Source of the DNA: Actinoplanes philippinensis
Lineage (GTDB): Bacteria; Actinomycetota; Actinomycetes; Mycobacteriales; Micromonosporaceae
Length of the DNA: 64,000 nucleotides
Assembly: GCF_900113015.1 (NCBI RefSeq)
Contig: NZ_FONV01000006.1
Location: forward strand, 310,001-374,000
Direction of reading: 5' to 3'
Shown piece by piece: positions 17,504 to 25,350 of this stretch; the first letter of the stretch is position 1, and each line of letters opens with the position of its first letter. Below the pieces are notes generated by a model, which saw nothing but the letters and a program-made list of their open reading frames with translations, made no database searches and had not been told where the DNA came from. The translations under genes were made by a program, and so were the position numbers.

Positions 17504-17846
17504 ATGCGAAATCGAACGATGCTGCGCGCCCCTGTCCGTCGCCGCGGTCGCCACCGGCGGCCTGATGGTTCCGGCAGCCGCGCAGGCCGCTCCCTCCAAC
17601 TGCTGGAGCAGGTACTGGGAGGGCACCTCCATCCAGACCGGATGGCAGGCCGGCTGCAACACGACGACCCGGCCGGGCAACGACCAGTGGCGTGCGATCG
17701 CCTACTGCGTACGGGAGAACAACCCGAGCGTCCGGGTCACCGTCTACGGCGGCTGGGTCGGCGGGGCGGGCGGCGTGACGTCGATCGCCCGGTGCGCCCT
17801 CAATTATTCGCCGAGCAGCGGCACCTACCAGACCCGGATCATCTGA
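17504..17846 (+). pseudogene. small secreted protein with frameshift in signal peptide
   Basis: The ATG at 17504 begins MRNRTMLRA and the frame then runs off into Arg-rich nonsense. Removing one C from the CCCC run at 17529-17532 restores LSVAAVATGGLMVPAAAQA, a perfect signal peptide, followed by an 85-aa Cys-containing mature domain (PSNCWSRYWEGTSIQTGW, QWRAIAYCVRENNP) that ends at TGA 17844-17846. So a small secreted protein is disrupted by +1 base, or the sequence has a one-base error. An internal ATG at 17565 would make the mature part without export. The mature domain family is not recognised. Confidence 0.65.
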
Positions 17847-17857
17847 CCGGAGAGTCC

Positions 17858-17886
17858 CCGCCGGGACGGGTGTCCCGTCCCGGCGG
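17858..17886 (+). terminator. terminator hairpin after small secreted gene
   Basis: CCGCCGGGACGGG (17858-17870) pairs perfectly with CCCGTCCCGGCGG (17874-17886) around a 3-nt TGT, 11 bp after the stop at 17846. A dedicated strong terminator supports the gene having been functional. Confidence 0.75.
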
Positions 17887-18054
17887 AACCGGCAACCGGG
17901 ACGCGGTCCATATCGGAACTCCTCGGCTCCCGAGTCGTATCACTCGTTGAACGATGCGGTCTGGTCGTGGCGACAGCATGACCGAAAGCAGGACAGGTGG
18001 CTCCCTGGTGCGTTGATACGGTCGGTCGGCCGCTCGACCACTGAGGAATGACCC

Positions 18055-19359
18055 GTGGCCTACCGATTCAGCACCCCTCCGAATTGGCCCGCTCCGCCTG
18101 CCGGATGGATTCCCCCGAACGGATGGAAGCCGGATCCGGCATGGGGTCCCGCTCCCGCCGGATGGCAATTCTGGGTGCCGGACGTTCCCGTCGCCCCGGC
18201 ACCCCCGCCGGCGATCACCAATGCGCCGGCCGATCCGGGAAGAGGTTTCTTCGGCGCACGCGGCAAGGCCCGCGAACTGGCCGGTGAGGTCGAGCAACGC
18301 AATGCGGAGCTGCACGCGTTACGGGCGGACATGCAGCGCCTGGGCATCCTGTCCGCGGTAGAGCTGGAGCAGCATCGGGAACGGGTGCGCCGGGAGACCG
18401 CCGAACAGGTCGCCGAGGGACAGCGCCTCCTGAGTGAGCTGGCCCGTCAGCAGTCGGAGGCGGCCGTCAGGCTGGCGCAGACCCGCCAGCAGATCGTCGT
18501 CACCGAGGAGACCGCCCTGTTGCAGGAGGCGGGTGTCTATCAGTACCAGCATCCGCTCTCCGACGCCGTGGCATATCAGGCGGCGCTGGCCGTGCTTCAG
18601 GAGCGGATCAAGGCGATGGCGCGGGCCGACGGCGGCGCGGTGCAGGCGGCGCAGGGCTGGACGGTCAACGGATCCGAGGCACAGGGCCGGACGAACGAGG
18701 CGTACCACCGGGTGCGGATCCAGGAGCTGCAACTGACCGCCGACTATGTGCAGAAGGTGGCGGAGGAGAAGGAACGGGAACGCGAGGAGAAGGCGCGCCT
18801 TCGGGAGGAACGCAAGGTTCAGCAGGAGATCGAACGGGAACGCGCCCGCCTCGACAAAGAGCGTGCTCATTACCTGAACGCGCTGGCGGCGTTACAAGCC
18901 AAAGGTGATGCCGACGGCGCCGCGCAGTTGCAGGAGCGGCTGGCCCAGATCGACACGGCGATCCAGGACGTCGATTATCGGGCGGCGAACATCCGGGCCG
19001 GTTACGTGTATGTCATCTCGAACATCGGCGCGTTCGGCGAATCGATGATCAAGGTGGGCCTGACCCGGCGGCTCGACCCGATGGACCGGGTCCGGGAACT
19101 GAGTGACGCGTCGGTGCCGTTCAACTTCGACGTGCACGCCCTGTTCTTCTCCGAGAACGCCGTCGGCATCGAGGCCGCCATGCACGCCCGTCTGGCTGAT
19201 CGACGGGTCAACCGTGTCAACCATCGGCGGGAGTTCTTCCACGCGACCCCGGCCGAGGCGAAGACGTTGCTCGCCGACCTGGCCGGGAACCTGCTGCAGT
19301 ACGAGGAGGTTCCACAGGCCCTCGAATTCCGGCAATCCCTGACGCAGGCGCAGCAGTGA
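18055..19359 (+). CDS. coiled-coil protein with C-terminal T5orf172 (GIY-YIG-like) domain
   Basis: 434 aa. The N-terminal 60 residues are Trp/Pro-rich (PPAGWIPPNGWKPDP). Residues about 70-310 form a long charged coiled coil of the DUF4041 type. The C-terminal ~100 residues match the T5orf172 domain: GYVYVISNIGAFGESMIKVG, then RVNHRREFFH. The domain is a GIY-YIG relative first named in a phage and is often found in mobile or defence genes; here the YVYVI and Lys-Val-Gly elements and a C-terminal Glu/Phe-Phe are visible. GTG 18055. It converges with the kinase operon at 19405 and its link to that operon is unknown. Confidence 0.85.
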   Translation: MAYRFSTPPNWPAPPAGWIPPNGWKPDPAWGPAPAGWQFWVPDVPVAPAPPPAITNAPADPGRGFFGARGKARELAGEVEQRNAELHALRADMQRLGILSAVELEQHRERVRRETAEQVAEGQRLLSELARQQSEAAVRLAQTRQQIVVTEETALLQEAGVYQYQHPLSDAVAYQAALAVLQERIKAMARADGGAVQAAQGWTVNGSEAQGRTNEAYHRVRIQELQLTADYVQKVAEEKEREREEKARLREERKVQQEIERERARLDKERAHYLNALAALQAKGDADGAAQLQERLAQIDTAIQDVDYRAANIRAGYVYVISNIGAFGESMIKVGLTRRLDPMDRVRELSDASVPFNFDVHALFFSENAVGIEAAMHARLADRRVNRVNHRREFFHATPAEAKTLLADLAGNLLQYEEVPQALEFRQSLTQAQQ

Positions 19360-19404
19360 TCGCGACGTAGAGCCCTGTCCGGCCGGCCTGCTCGGCGAGG
19401 GATC

Positions 19405-21192
19405 TCAGTCGGTGGTGGCTTTCAGGAAGTAGGCACGAGCCGGCCAGCGGTCCGGGGCGTCCTCCTCGGCGAACAGGACCCGGCCCTCGGCCAGGGCGGC
19501 CAACTGGACCCGCCACCCGTAACCCTGGACGGCGGCCACCTGGTGGACCGGCTCGGGCCACAGGCACACCCAGTCGCCCCGGCCGGGGCGGACCCACAGG
19601 CCGCTGTCGGCGGCGACCGCCAGCAGCAGGCCGGTCCGCAGGCACAGGCCCGCCACGCCGCGGATGCCGGGGCGGCCGGGGATCGGGCGGCGGCTCGCGC
19701 GGTGGTCGGCGCCGGGGTCGGTGATCTCGGTCAGTTCGGACGAGCCGGCCTGGGCGGCGATCAGCACCGGCTCGTCGTGGTTGTTGACGCAGAGCGCGGC
19801 CGTGTCGACGTCGGCCAGGCCGGCCGGGCGCAGGTCGCCGGGCGGGCCGCAGAGCACCTGTCCGGTGTGGTCCTCGACGGCCAGGTGCGGGTCGCCGGCC
19901 GGGCCGGGCGCCACCGCGAGGACCCGCCGGACACCGTCGGTGAGCGGGTTCACGGTGGGTTCGCCGTCGAGGGGAACGGTGATCCCGGTCAGTCCGGCGT
20001 CCCCGGCCAGGTAGGCGCTGACGCTGCCGTCCGCCCCGGTGGCGGCCAGGATCGGGCCGTGGCCGGTCACGCCGGTCAGGGGGCGCCAGCGGCCGTCGAC
20101 ACGTACCGTCACGGATCGGTCGGCGCCTCGGGCGAAGAGCGCCACGTCGCCGTTGCCGCGGCGGGCGAGGGCGACCGCGCGTACCCCCTGGGGCGCCGGA
20201 AACGGCAACGGATCGAGCAGCGGCTGGTGGCGGCTCCCGGCCCGGGCCACCGCGATGCCGCGGCCACCGGCGGCGGCGATGCGCGCGGTTCCGGCGGCGT
20301 CGACGGCCAGGGCCAGATCTTCGAGACCATCGGAGTGGTACGCCCCACCGAGGAGCCGTCCCAGGTCGGCCGCCCACTCGCCGAGCCGGGGACGCTGCCG
20401 CGGCTCGGGGTGCAGCAGGGCGGCGACGTGCTGGGCGAGCGCCTCCGGACACCCGTAGCGGGGCAGTTGCCGCCGGACCGTGGACGCGGCGTCGTGCTGG
20501 GGCGGGTCGACCCCGGTGAGCAGGAAGCAGGCGACGGCTCCGACGGCGTACCGGTCGACGGCGGGATCGACACGCACACCGGGACGGCTCAGCTCGGGGG
20601 CCATGTAGCCACGGGTGCCTCCGGGCAGCACGGGGGTCGCGTCGGTGTGGGTGAGCCGGGTGAAGTCGATCAGGCGTACCTCGTCGTGCTCGATCATGAT
20701 GTTGCCCGGGGTGAGGTCGCCGTGCACCATCCCCTCGTCGCCGAGACTCTCGACCAGGGCGCAGATCTGTTCGAGGACACGCCGGCAGCCGGCCGGGTCG
20801 AAATGCCGGGTCCGCCAGCGGTCGAGGTCGCGGCCACCGTCGACCCAGCGGCTGATCATGTACAGGGCACGGCCGGCGGTGTCGTCGGGGCCGCCGCCGG
20901 TGTAGGGGCGCGGGCCGGTGAAGACGCCGGCCGGGAAGACGATCCCGGGCAGGTGCAGCGCGCCGACCCGCATCATCGTCTGCTGCCAGCGGCGCATCCA
21001 CTCGTTGAGGACGCGGCGGGGGTTGCGGTCCGGCGCGATCCGTTCCGGCAGCAGGATCTTGACCGCCCACCGGGCCGTGACGTCGTTGTCGGTGCGCTCG
21101 GCCTGCCACACCTCACCCTCGCCGCCGTTGCGGACGAGCCGGACCAGCCGGAACTCCCGGCGGCCCAGCGGCCCGTCGACCCAGCCGCTCAC
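19405..21192 (-). CDS. protein kinase with C-terminal beta-propeller
   Basis: 595 aa, no membrane span. Residues about 13-270 are a Ser/Thr-kinase-like domain: glycine loop NGGEGEVWQAE, lysine in WAVKILLP, catalytic HGDLTPGN (D159, N164), and a DFT in place of DFG (D177), then APE-like MAPELSRPG. The activation loop is short. Residues about 290-595 form a degenerate beta-propeller (repeats such as RAVALARRGNGDVALFARG and RVLAVAPGPAGDPHLAVED) ending AYFLKATTD. GTG 21192 overlaps the VWA gene stop. It is the last gene of the five-gene operon and probably phosphorylates partners read by the FHA domain of the first gene; that link is inference. Confidence 0.82.
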   Translation of the reverse strand: MSGWVDGPLGRREFRLVRLVRNGGEGEVWQAERTDNDVTARWAVKILLPERIAPDRNPRRVLNEWMRRWQQTMMRVGALHLPGIVFPAGVFTGPRPYTGGGPDDTAGRALYMISRWVDGGRDLDRWRTRHFDPAGCRRVLEQICALVESLGDEGMVHGDLTPGNIMIEHDEVRLIDFTRLTHTDATPVLPGGTRGYMAPELSRPGVRVDPAVDRYAVGAVACFLLTGVDPPQHDAASTVRRQLPRYGCPEALAQHVAALLHPEPRQRPRLGEWAADLGRLLGGAYHSDGLEDLALAVDAAGTARIAAAGGRGIAVARAGSRHQPLLDPLPFPAPQGVRAVALARRGNGDVALFARGADRSVTVRVDGRWRPLTGVTGHGPILAATGADGSVSAYLAGDAGLTGITVPLDGEPTVNPLTDGVRRVLAVAPGPAGDPHLAVEDHTGQVLCGPPGDLRPAGLADVDTAALCVNNHDEPVLIAAQAGSSELTEITDPGADHRASRRPIPGRPGIRGVAGLCLRTGLLLAVAADSGLWVRPGRGDWVCLWPEPVHQVAAVQGYGWRVQLAALAEGRVLFAEEDAPDRWPARAYFLKATTD

Positions 21193-22982
21193 GACAGGAA
21201 CGCCCGGCTGCCGGTGCGCTCCAGGGCCCGCACCGCGCCGCCCGGGCGAGCCGGACCGCGGGCGGCCGGCGCCCCGGCCGGCCGGGTGGGCAGTTTCCGC
21301 AGGCCACGGTCGACGTCCCGGAGCTGCTCGCACAGGGCGCCGAACACGGCGACGGCGACGTCCGGGATCTCCCGGGACGCGCACCGGCAGACGCGGGACA
21401 GCTCGCTGAGGTCCCGTTCGGCGACGAGCGCCTGGTTGAGCCGCTTCATCAGGGCGGTCCACTCGCGGACGCACTCGTGGCCGGCCGCGCCGGGCGGCAG
21501 CGGGCTGAGCCGTCGCAGGTGGGCGGTGAGCTGCCGGCCGAACTCCGCGGTGTCCTGCGGCACCTCGCGCAGCAGCAGGTACTCGACCTGGGGCAGCACT
21601 CCCCGCTGGAACAGGGCCCCGCCGAGCGCCCGTTCGCTGCGCTCGTTGACCGAGCGGACCAGGCCGGCGAACTCGTCGGCGAGCTTGTCGCGGTCCGGGC
21701 CGGCCGGGCGGCGTACGGTCAGCTTCTGCAGTGTCCGGCGGTCCAGGCGCAGCTCGGGCCGGGCGGTCAGCCGGCCGGTCACCGGGTAGCGCAGGCCGGT
21801 GCCGACCTCGGAGAAGTAGTCGCCGACGTCGTCGACGCCACCGATCGTGGGCCGCCCGCCACCCGCCACGGCCAGCAGTTTCTGCAGCAGGCGATGGTCG
21901 GGGACGAGGCGTGGATGGGGTTCGCAGCGGCGGAGGAACCACTCCTCGGTGCTGATCCCGACGGCGTGCAGCCGGACCTTCATGTCGCGGTGCAGGTGCT
22001 CCATCAGGCTGACCGGCTCCTCCAGCGCCCCGAAGACCCGGCCGGTGTCCTCCGGCCGTCGCGGCGGGCAGTCGGCACCGTCGCTGACCAGCACGATCAC
22101 ACGTTCGTTGGCGGGCCGGCCGTGCCGGTTGAGCAGCTCGGCGGCGGCGTGCAGGGCCCGCTGGATGTCGGTGTGGCTGCCGGGACGCGGCGCGAGCTGG
22201 TCGACCGCCTTGCGGAAACTCTCGGTGACCGCCTTCGGGGACGCGGCGTCGAGGGTCGCCATGCCACCGGCGGCCGGGAACCTGGCCCGCGCGCGGGAGT
22301 CGAAGGCGAGCAGCGCCACCTGCGACGCCGGCCCGAGCGCCGCGGCACGCACCGTGAGCAGCGCCCGCAGCGAGCGTTTCAGCACGTCGATGCGTTTCAG
22401 GTAGCCACCGGACGGCTTCGGGACGTCGGCGACGTCCATCGACTCGCTGACGTCGGCGAGGATCACCATGTCGACGCCGGCGCGGGCGCCGGGCGCGAAG
22501 ATCTCCACCCGGGTCTCCGGGCCGATGCGGACGACGGCGTCCCGGCCCGCGCCCCGGACCTCCTTGATCTCGTACGTGGAACCGCCGACCACCAGCGGCT
22601 CCCAGCCCCCGCGAACGGGCGTGAGCAGCGCGCCGGCCAGTCCACCGGCGGCGATCTCCCGGGTCATCCGGTCGGGTTCCCGCACCGTGGCGGGCTCCAG
22701 CACCAGGCCATGCGCCTGAACCGCGGGCCGCTGCCGCAGCGTCCACCGGGCGTCGCCGAGGCCCAGCTCGTCGTACAGGTCCTGCGGCACGACCAGCGCC
22801 GAGTCCGGGACCCCGTCGACACGCTGCACGTCGACGGCCACCGCCGTGCGTCGCCCGCCGTCCTCGACCTCCAGCAGGGCGGGCCCGTGCGGTCCTCGCA
22901 AAGACACCGCCAGTTGTACGGACACGCCGGTCCCCAGTCCCGGCACGGCGACCGTGCGGTGGGTGGTGGAGTCGACAGTCAT
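21189..22982 (-). CDS. VWA-domain protein
   Basis: 597-aa cytoplasmic protein. The N-terminal ~110 residues (TVAVPGLGTGVSVQLAVSL, DLYDELGLGDARWTL) resemble a double-psi barrel of the CDC48-N kind, though that is a weak call. Residues about 170-340 are a von Willebrand A domain with the metal site DVSES (D177, S179, S181), the Thr of SHTDIQRAL and the Asp of VSDGADC. The rest is a helical region with basic C-terminus. ATG 22982 and its stop both overlap neighbours, so it is tightly coupled in the operon. VWA proteins of this type act as scaffolds or chaperone adaptors in conflict systems. Confidence 0.82.
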   Translation of the reverse strand: MTVDSTTHRTVAVPGLGTGVSVQLAVSLRGPHGPALLEVEDGGRRTAVAVDVQRVDGVPDSALVVPQDLYDELGLGDARWTLRQRPAVQAHGLVLEPATVREPDRMTREIAAGGLAGALLTPVRGGWEPLVVGGSTYEIKEVRGAGRDAVVRIGPETRVEIFAPGARAGVDMVILADVSESMDVADVPKPSGGYLKRIDVLKRSLRALLTVRAAALGPASQVALLAFDSRARARFPAAGGMATLDAASPKAVTESFRKAVDQLAPRPGSHTDIQRALHAAAELLNRHGRPANERVIVLVSDGADCPPRRPEDTGRVFGALEEPVSLMEHLHRDMKVRLHAVGISTEEWFLRRCEPHPRLVPDHRLLQKLLAVAGGGRPTIGGVDDVGDYFSEVGTGLRYPVTGRLTARPELRLDRRTLQKLTVRRPAGPDRDKLADEFAGLVRSVNERSERALGGALFQRGVLPQVEYLLLREVPQDTAEFGRQLTAHLRRLSPLPPGAAGHECVREWTALMKRLNQALVAERDLSELSRVCRCASREIPDVAVAVFGALCEQLRDVDRGLRKLPTRPAGAPAARGPARPGGAVRALERTGSRAFLS

Positions 22983-24274
22983 CGGGTGCCCCCGCTCCCC
23001 CGGTCCGGCAGGACCACGATCTCGCTGCCGTTGCGCCGGGTCAGGTCGCGGCTCATCGCGGCCTGCCACGTGCGGAACAGGTCCCGGCGCGCGCGGGGCA
23101 CGAGCACGTAGAGCTGGCCCGGCCGGTCCTCGCCGCCGATCCGGCGGGGCGCGATGTACCCGCCGAGGCTCAGCTCGCCGGCCATCCGCGCGCCGTCCCG
23201 GCCGCCCTGTGCCCGCAGCACCGCCCGTGCCTGGTCGAGCAGCTTCTCGCCGCTGCCCCGGTCACCGTCGAGCTCCTCGATCTCGCGCTGCCACGGCCGC
23301 GCGGTTCCGGTGTCCCGCAGCCGCACGAAGTCGCGTACCTTCGCCGCGGCCGGGCCGAACGCGTCGCCGGACGCGGTCAGGGTTTTGCGGATCCAGTGCG
23401 GGTCGTTGGCCTGCGTGAAGTGTTTGAAGTTGCGCAGCGTGTAGCCGAACGCGCGCAGGCTGGGCAGCGGGTCGGCGCGCCGGTCGCTCTGGTGCCGGGC
23501 CCAGGTGCCGCCGACGATCCGGCGGATCAGCTCGGCCGCCGGGACCGTCCCGAGCGCGGTCTCGTGGCGGGCGCACAGGGCCAGGCCGAGACGTTCCGGA
23601 CCGTACACCTGCCAGCGCCGCAGATGCTCCGGGCACAGCCGCTGCCCGCAGCCGCGCAGCCGGTCGTCGGTGAACTCGCAGCCCGCCGAGCCGACGTTGC
23701 CGCACTTGGCGATCGCGCAGTCCGGGAAGAGCGTGCCGTGACAGCCCGGGCAGTACGCCCAGCCGGTGGCCCCGGCCCGGCTGCGCCGATGCCTGTCGCA
23801 GTGCGCGGACCGGCCCCGGCAGCCGGGCCCGGTGCAGCGGTAGGTGGCGGTCGCGCCGCACTCGGCGCAGGCCGGCCGGTGCCGGCGGCAGGTGCCGATC
23901 AGCGCGCCGTCGAGCACCTGGGCGTGGCCCGCGCACAGCCGGCCGCCGTCGTCGCAGCCGGGGCAGCGGAAGACGCCCTCGCTCTCCCGGCCGGGCGTGA
24001 CGCAGGCCCGGCACGGGTGGCGCAGGCGGGGCTTCTCCAGCACGTTCACCACGCGGACCGCGGTGTCCCGGCGGATCACGGCGGCCGCCTCGGCGCGGGC
24101 CAGGCGCACGGCCACCACCCCGCGGGCCAGGGTGACCCGGTTCTCCGGGCGGCGCCGCAGATCGGTGCCGTCCAGGGCCCGTTCCACCTGGTCCCACAGG
24201 GCGGTCAGACCGGCCGGGTCACGCACCCGGTCCGGCCACTGCCGCAGGTCGAGGATCACGTCCACGGCTGTCAT
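22979..24274 (-). CDS. Cys/His-rich zinc-binding protein
   Basis: 431 aa, not assigned to a family. After an N-terminal globular part (AVDVILDLRQWPDRVRDP; about 100 residues) comes a cluster of zinc-binding motifs (residues about 100-240): CRAC, CPGC, CAGH, CAEC, CHGT/CPGC, CPEH and CARH patterns, reminiscent of successive B-box or treble-clef modules. The C-terminal ~190 residues are helical and end in GSEIVVLPDRGSGGTR. ATG 24274 overlaps the upstream stop. Possible roles are partner recruitment or nucleic-acid binding; RING-like activity cannot be claimed. A longer open frame upstream is a shadow of the next gene. Confidence 0.72.
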   Translation of the reverse strand: MTAVDVILDLRQWPDRVRDPAGLTALWDQVERALDGTDLRRRPENRVTLARGVVAVRLARAEAAAVIRRDTAVRVVNVLEKPRLRHPCRACVTPGRESEGVFRCPGCDDGGRLCAGHAQVLDGALIGTCRRHRPACAECGATATYRCTGPGCRGRSAHCDRHRRSRAGATGWAYCPGCHGTLFPDCAIAKCGNVGSAGCEFTDDRLRGCGQRLCPEHLRRWQVYGPERLGLALCARHETALGTVPAAELIRRIVGGTWARHQSDRRADPLPSLRAFGYTLRNFKHFTQANDPHWIRKTLTASGDAFGPAAAKVRDFVRLRDTGTARPWQREIEELDGDRGSGEKLLDQARAVLRAQGGRDGARMAGELSLGGYIAPRRIGGEDRPGQLYVLVPRARRDLFRTWQAAMSRDLTRRNGSEIVVLPDRGSGGTR

Positions 24275-25338
24275 CGGCGCGCTCCGGTCGTACCCCTCGA
24301 TGGTGGTGCGCCTCCGCCGCGGGCCGCGATGACGCCCGCCCACCTCTCCACCAGCAACCAGGTGCGGTCCTCGGCCGCGCGCCGCGCGGCGGCGAGGCAG
24401 GGGCCGCCCGCTGCCGTGTCGACGAGCGCGCGGGCCGCGGTGTCCGGGTTGCCGGTGAGCAGGCTGTCGTCGTCGGCGAGCCGTTCGATCGGCGCGAGGA
24501 TCGGGAACAGCTCCTCCGGCTGGGTCTCCAGATTGTCCAGCTCGATCGCGAGCTGGTCGGTGAGCAGGTGACGGGTGCGGTGGCGCAGCGTCGAGCGGGC
24601 GTCGTCGGCGGGGCGGGCGCGCAGGCCGGTGGCGACGGCGCGGGCCCGGTTCTCGTCGACGACCCGCTGCGCCACCGGCTCCACCGCGGCGCCCTCCTGA
24701 ACCAGGCGGCGGGCGCGCAACGCGAACGCCGCCAGCAGCAGCGCGTGCGCGCGGACCGCCGCGAGGGTGGCCGCGGCGTCGATGCACTGCACGACCACGG
24801 TCGGGGTACCGTCCGGTTCGGCCGACGGATGCACGTCGGTACGGTCGATCGCCTCGAACCCCTCGACCCGGCGCAGGTGGGCCTCCAGCAGCGTGCGGAA
24901 CTCGGCGTCGGCGGCGTCCAGATGACGCGCGGCCACCTGGCCCCGGGCCGCGCCGAGCCGCCGGGCGCCCGCCGACGGCCGGCCGGTCAGCGCGATGAGC
25001 AGCGGCGAGTGCCGGCGTACCAGATTGCACAGCACCGTCTGCTCGGCCGCCGACCCGACCTCCAGGACGTGCCGGTCGACCGCCGGGGCGACCCCGGCGG
25101 TGCCCGGCGGCAGCGGGCGGCCGGCCGCCGTCAGGGTCGCCGCCATCGCCGACACCCAGTCCTGCCGGGCGGCCGGGCTGCCCAGCCAGGTCAGCGGCGG
25201 CCGCAGCACCGACATCCCGGCGCCGGCCGCGGCCAGCTCGACCGGGCCGCGGCTCGTGGCCGGGCGGGCGCCGTGCCAGCCGACGGCCTTCTCCACCCGC
25301 TGGCGCAGGGCGCCGACCAGGATCACACCGTCCAGCAT
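24271..25338 (-). CDS. GCS2-like (glutamate-cysteine ligase 2 fold) protein
   Basis: 355 aa. The stretch from about residue 88 (HVLEVG) through SPLLIALTGRPSAG to DVHPSAEPDGTPTVVVQCID follows the order of elements in carboxylate-amine ligases of the YbdK/GCS2 type. These form amide bonds with ATP. The N-terminal ~85 residues, which should carry substrate and ATP contacts, are hardly recognisable, so activity is uncertain. ATG 25338, 12 bp after the NYN gene stop. In this operon it might make a small signal or modify a protein; both are speculation. If not GCS2, the protein is simply unknown. Confidence 0.6.
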   Translation of the reverse strand: MLDGVILVGALRQRVEKAVGWHGARPATSRGPVELAAAGAGMSVLRPPLTWLGSPAARQDWVSAMAATLTAAGRPLPPGTAGVAPAVDRHVLEVGSAAEQTVLCNLVRRHSPLLIALTGRPSAGARRLGAARGQVAARHLDAADAEFRTLLEAHLRRVEGFEAIDRTDVHPSAEPDGTPTVVVQCIDAAATLAAVRAHALLLAAFALRARRLVQEGAAVEPVAQRVVDENRARAVATGLRARPADDARSTLRHRTRHLLTDQLAIELDNLETQPEELFPILAPIERLADDDSLLTGNPDTAARALVDTAAGGPCLAAARRAAEDRTWLLVERWAGVIAARGGGAPPSRGTTGARR

Positions 25339-25350
25339 GTCGTCACCGCC

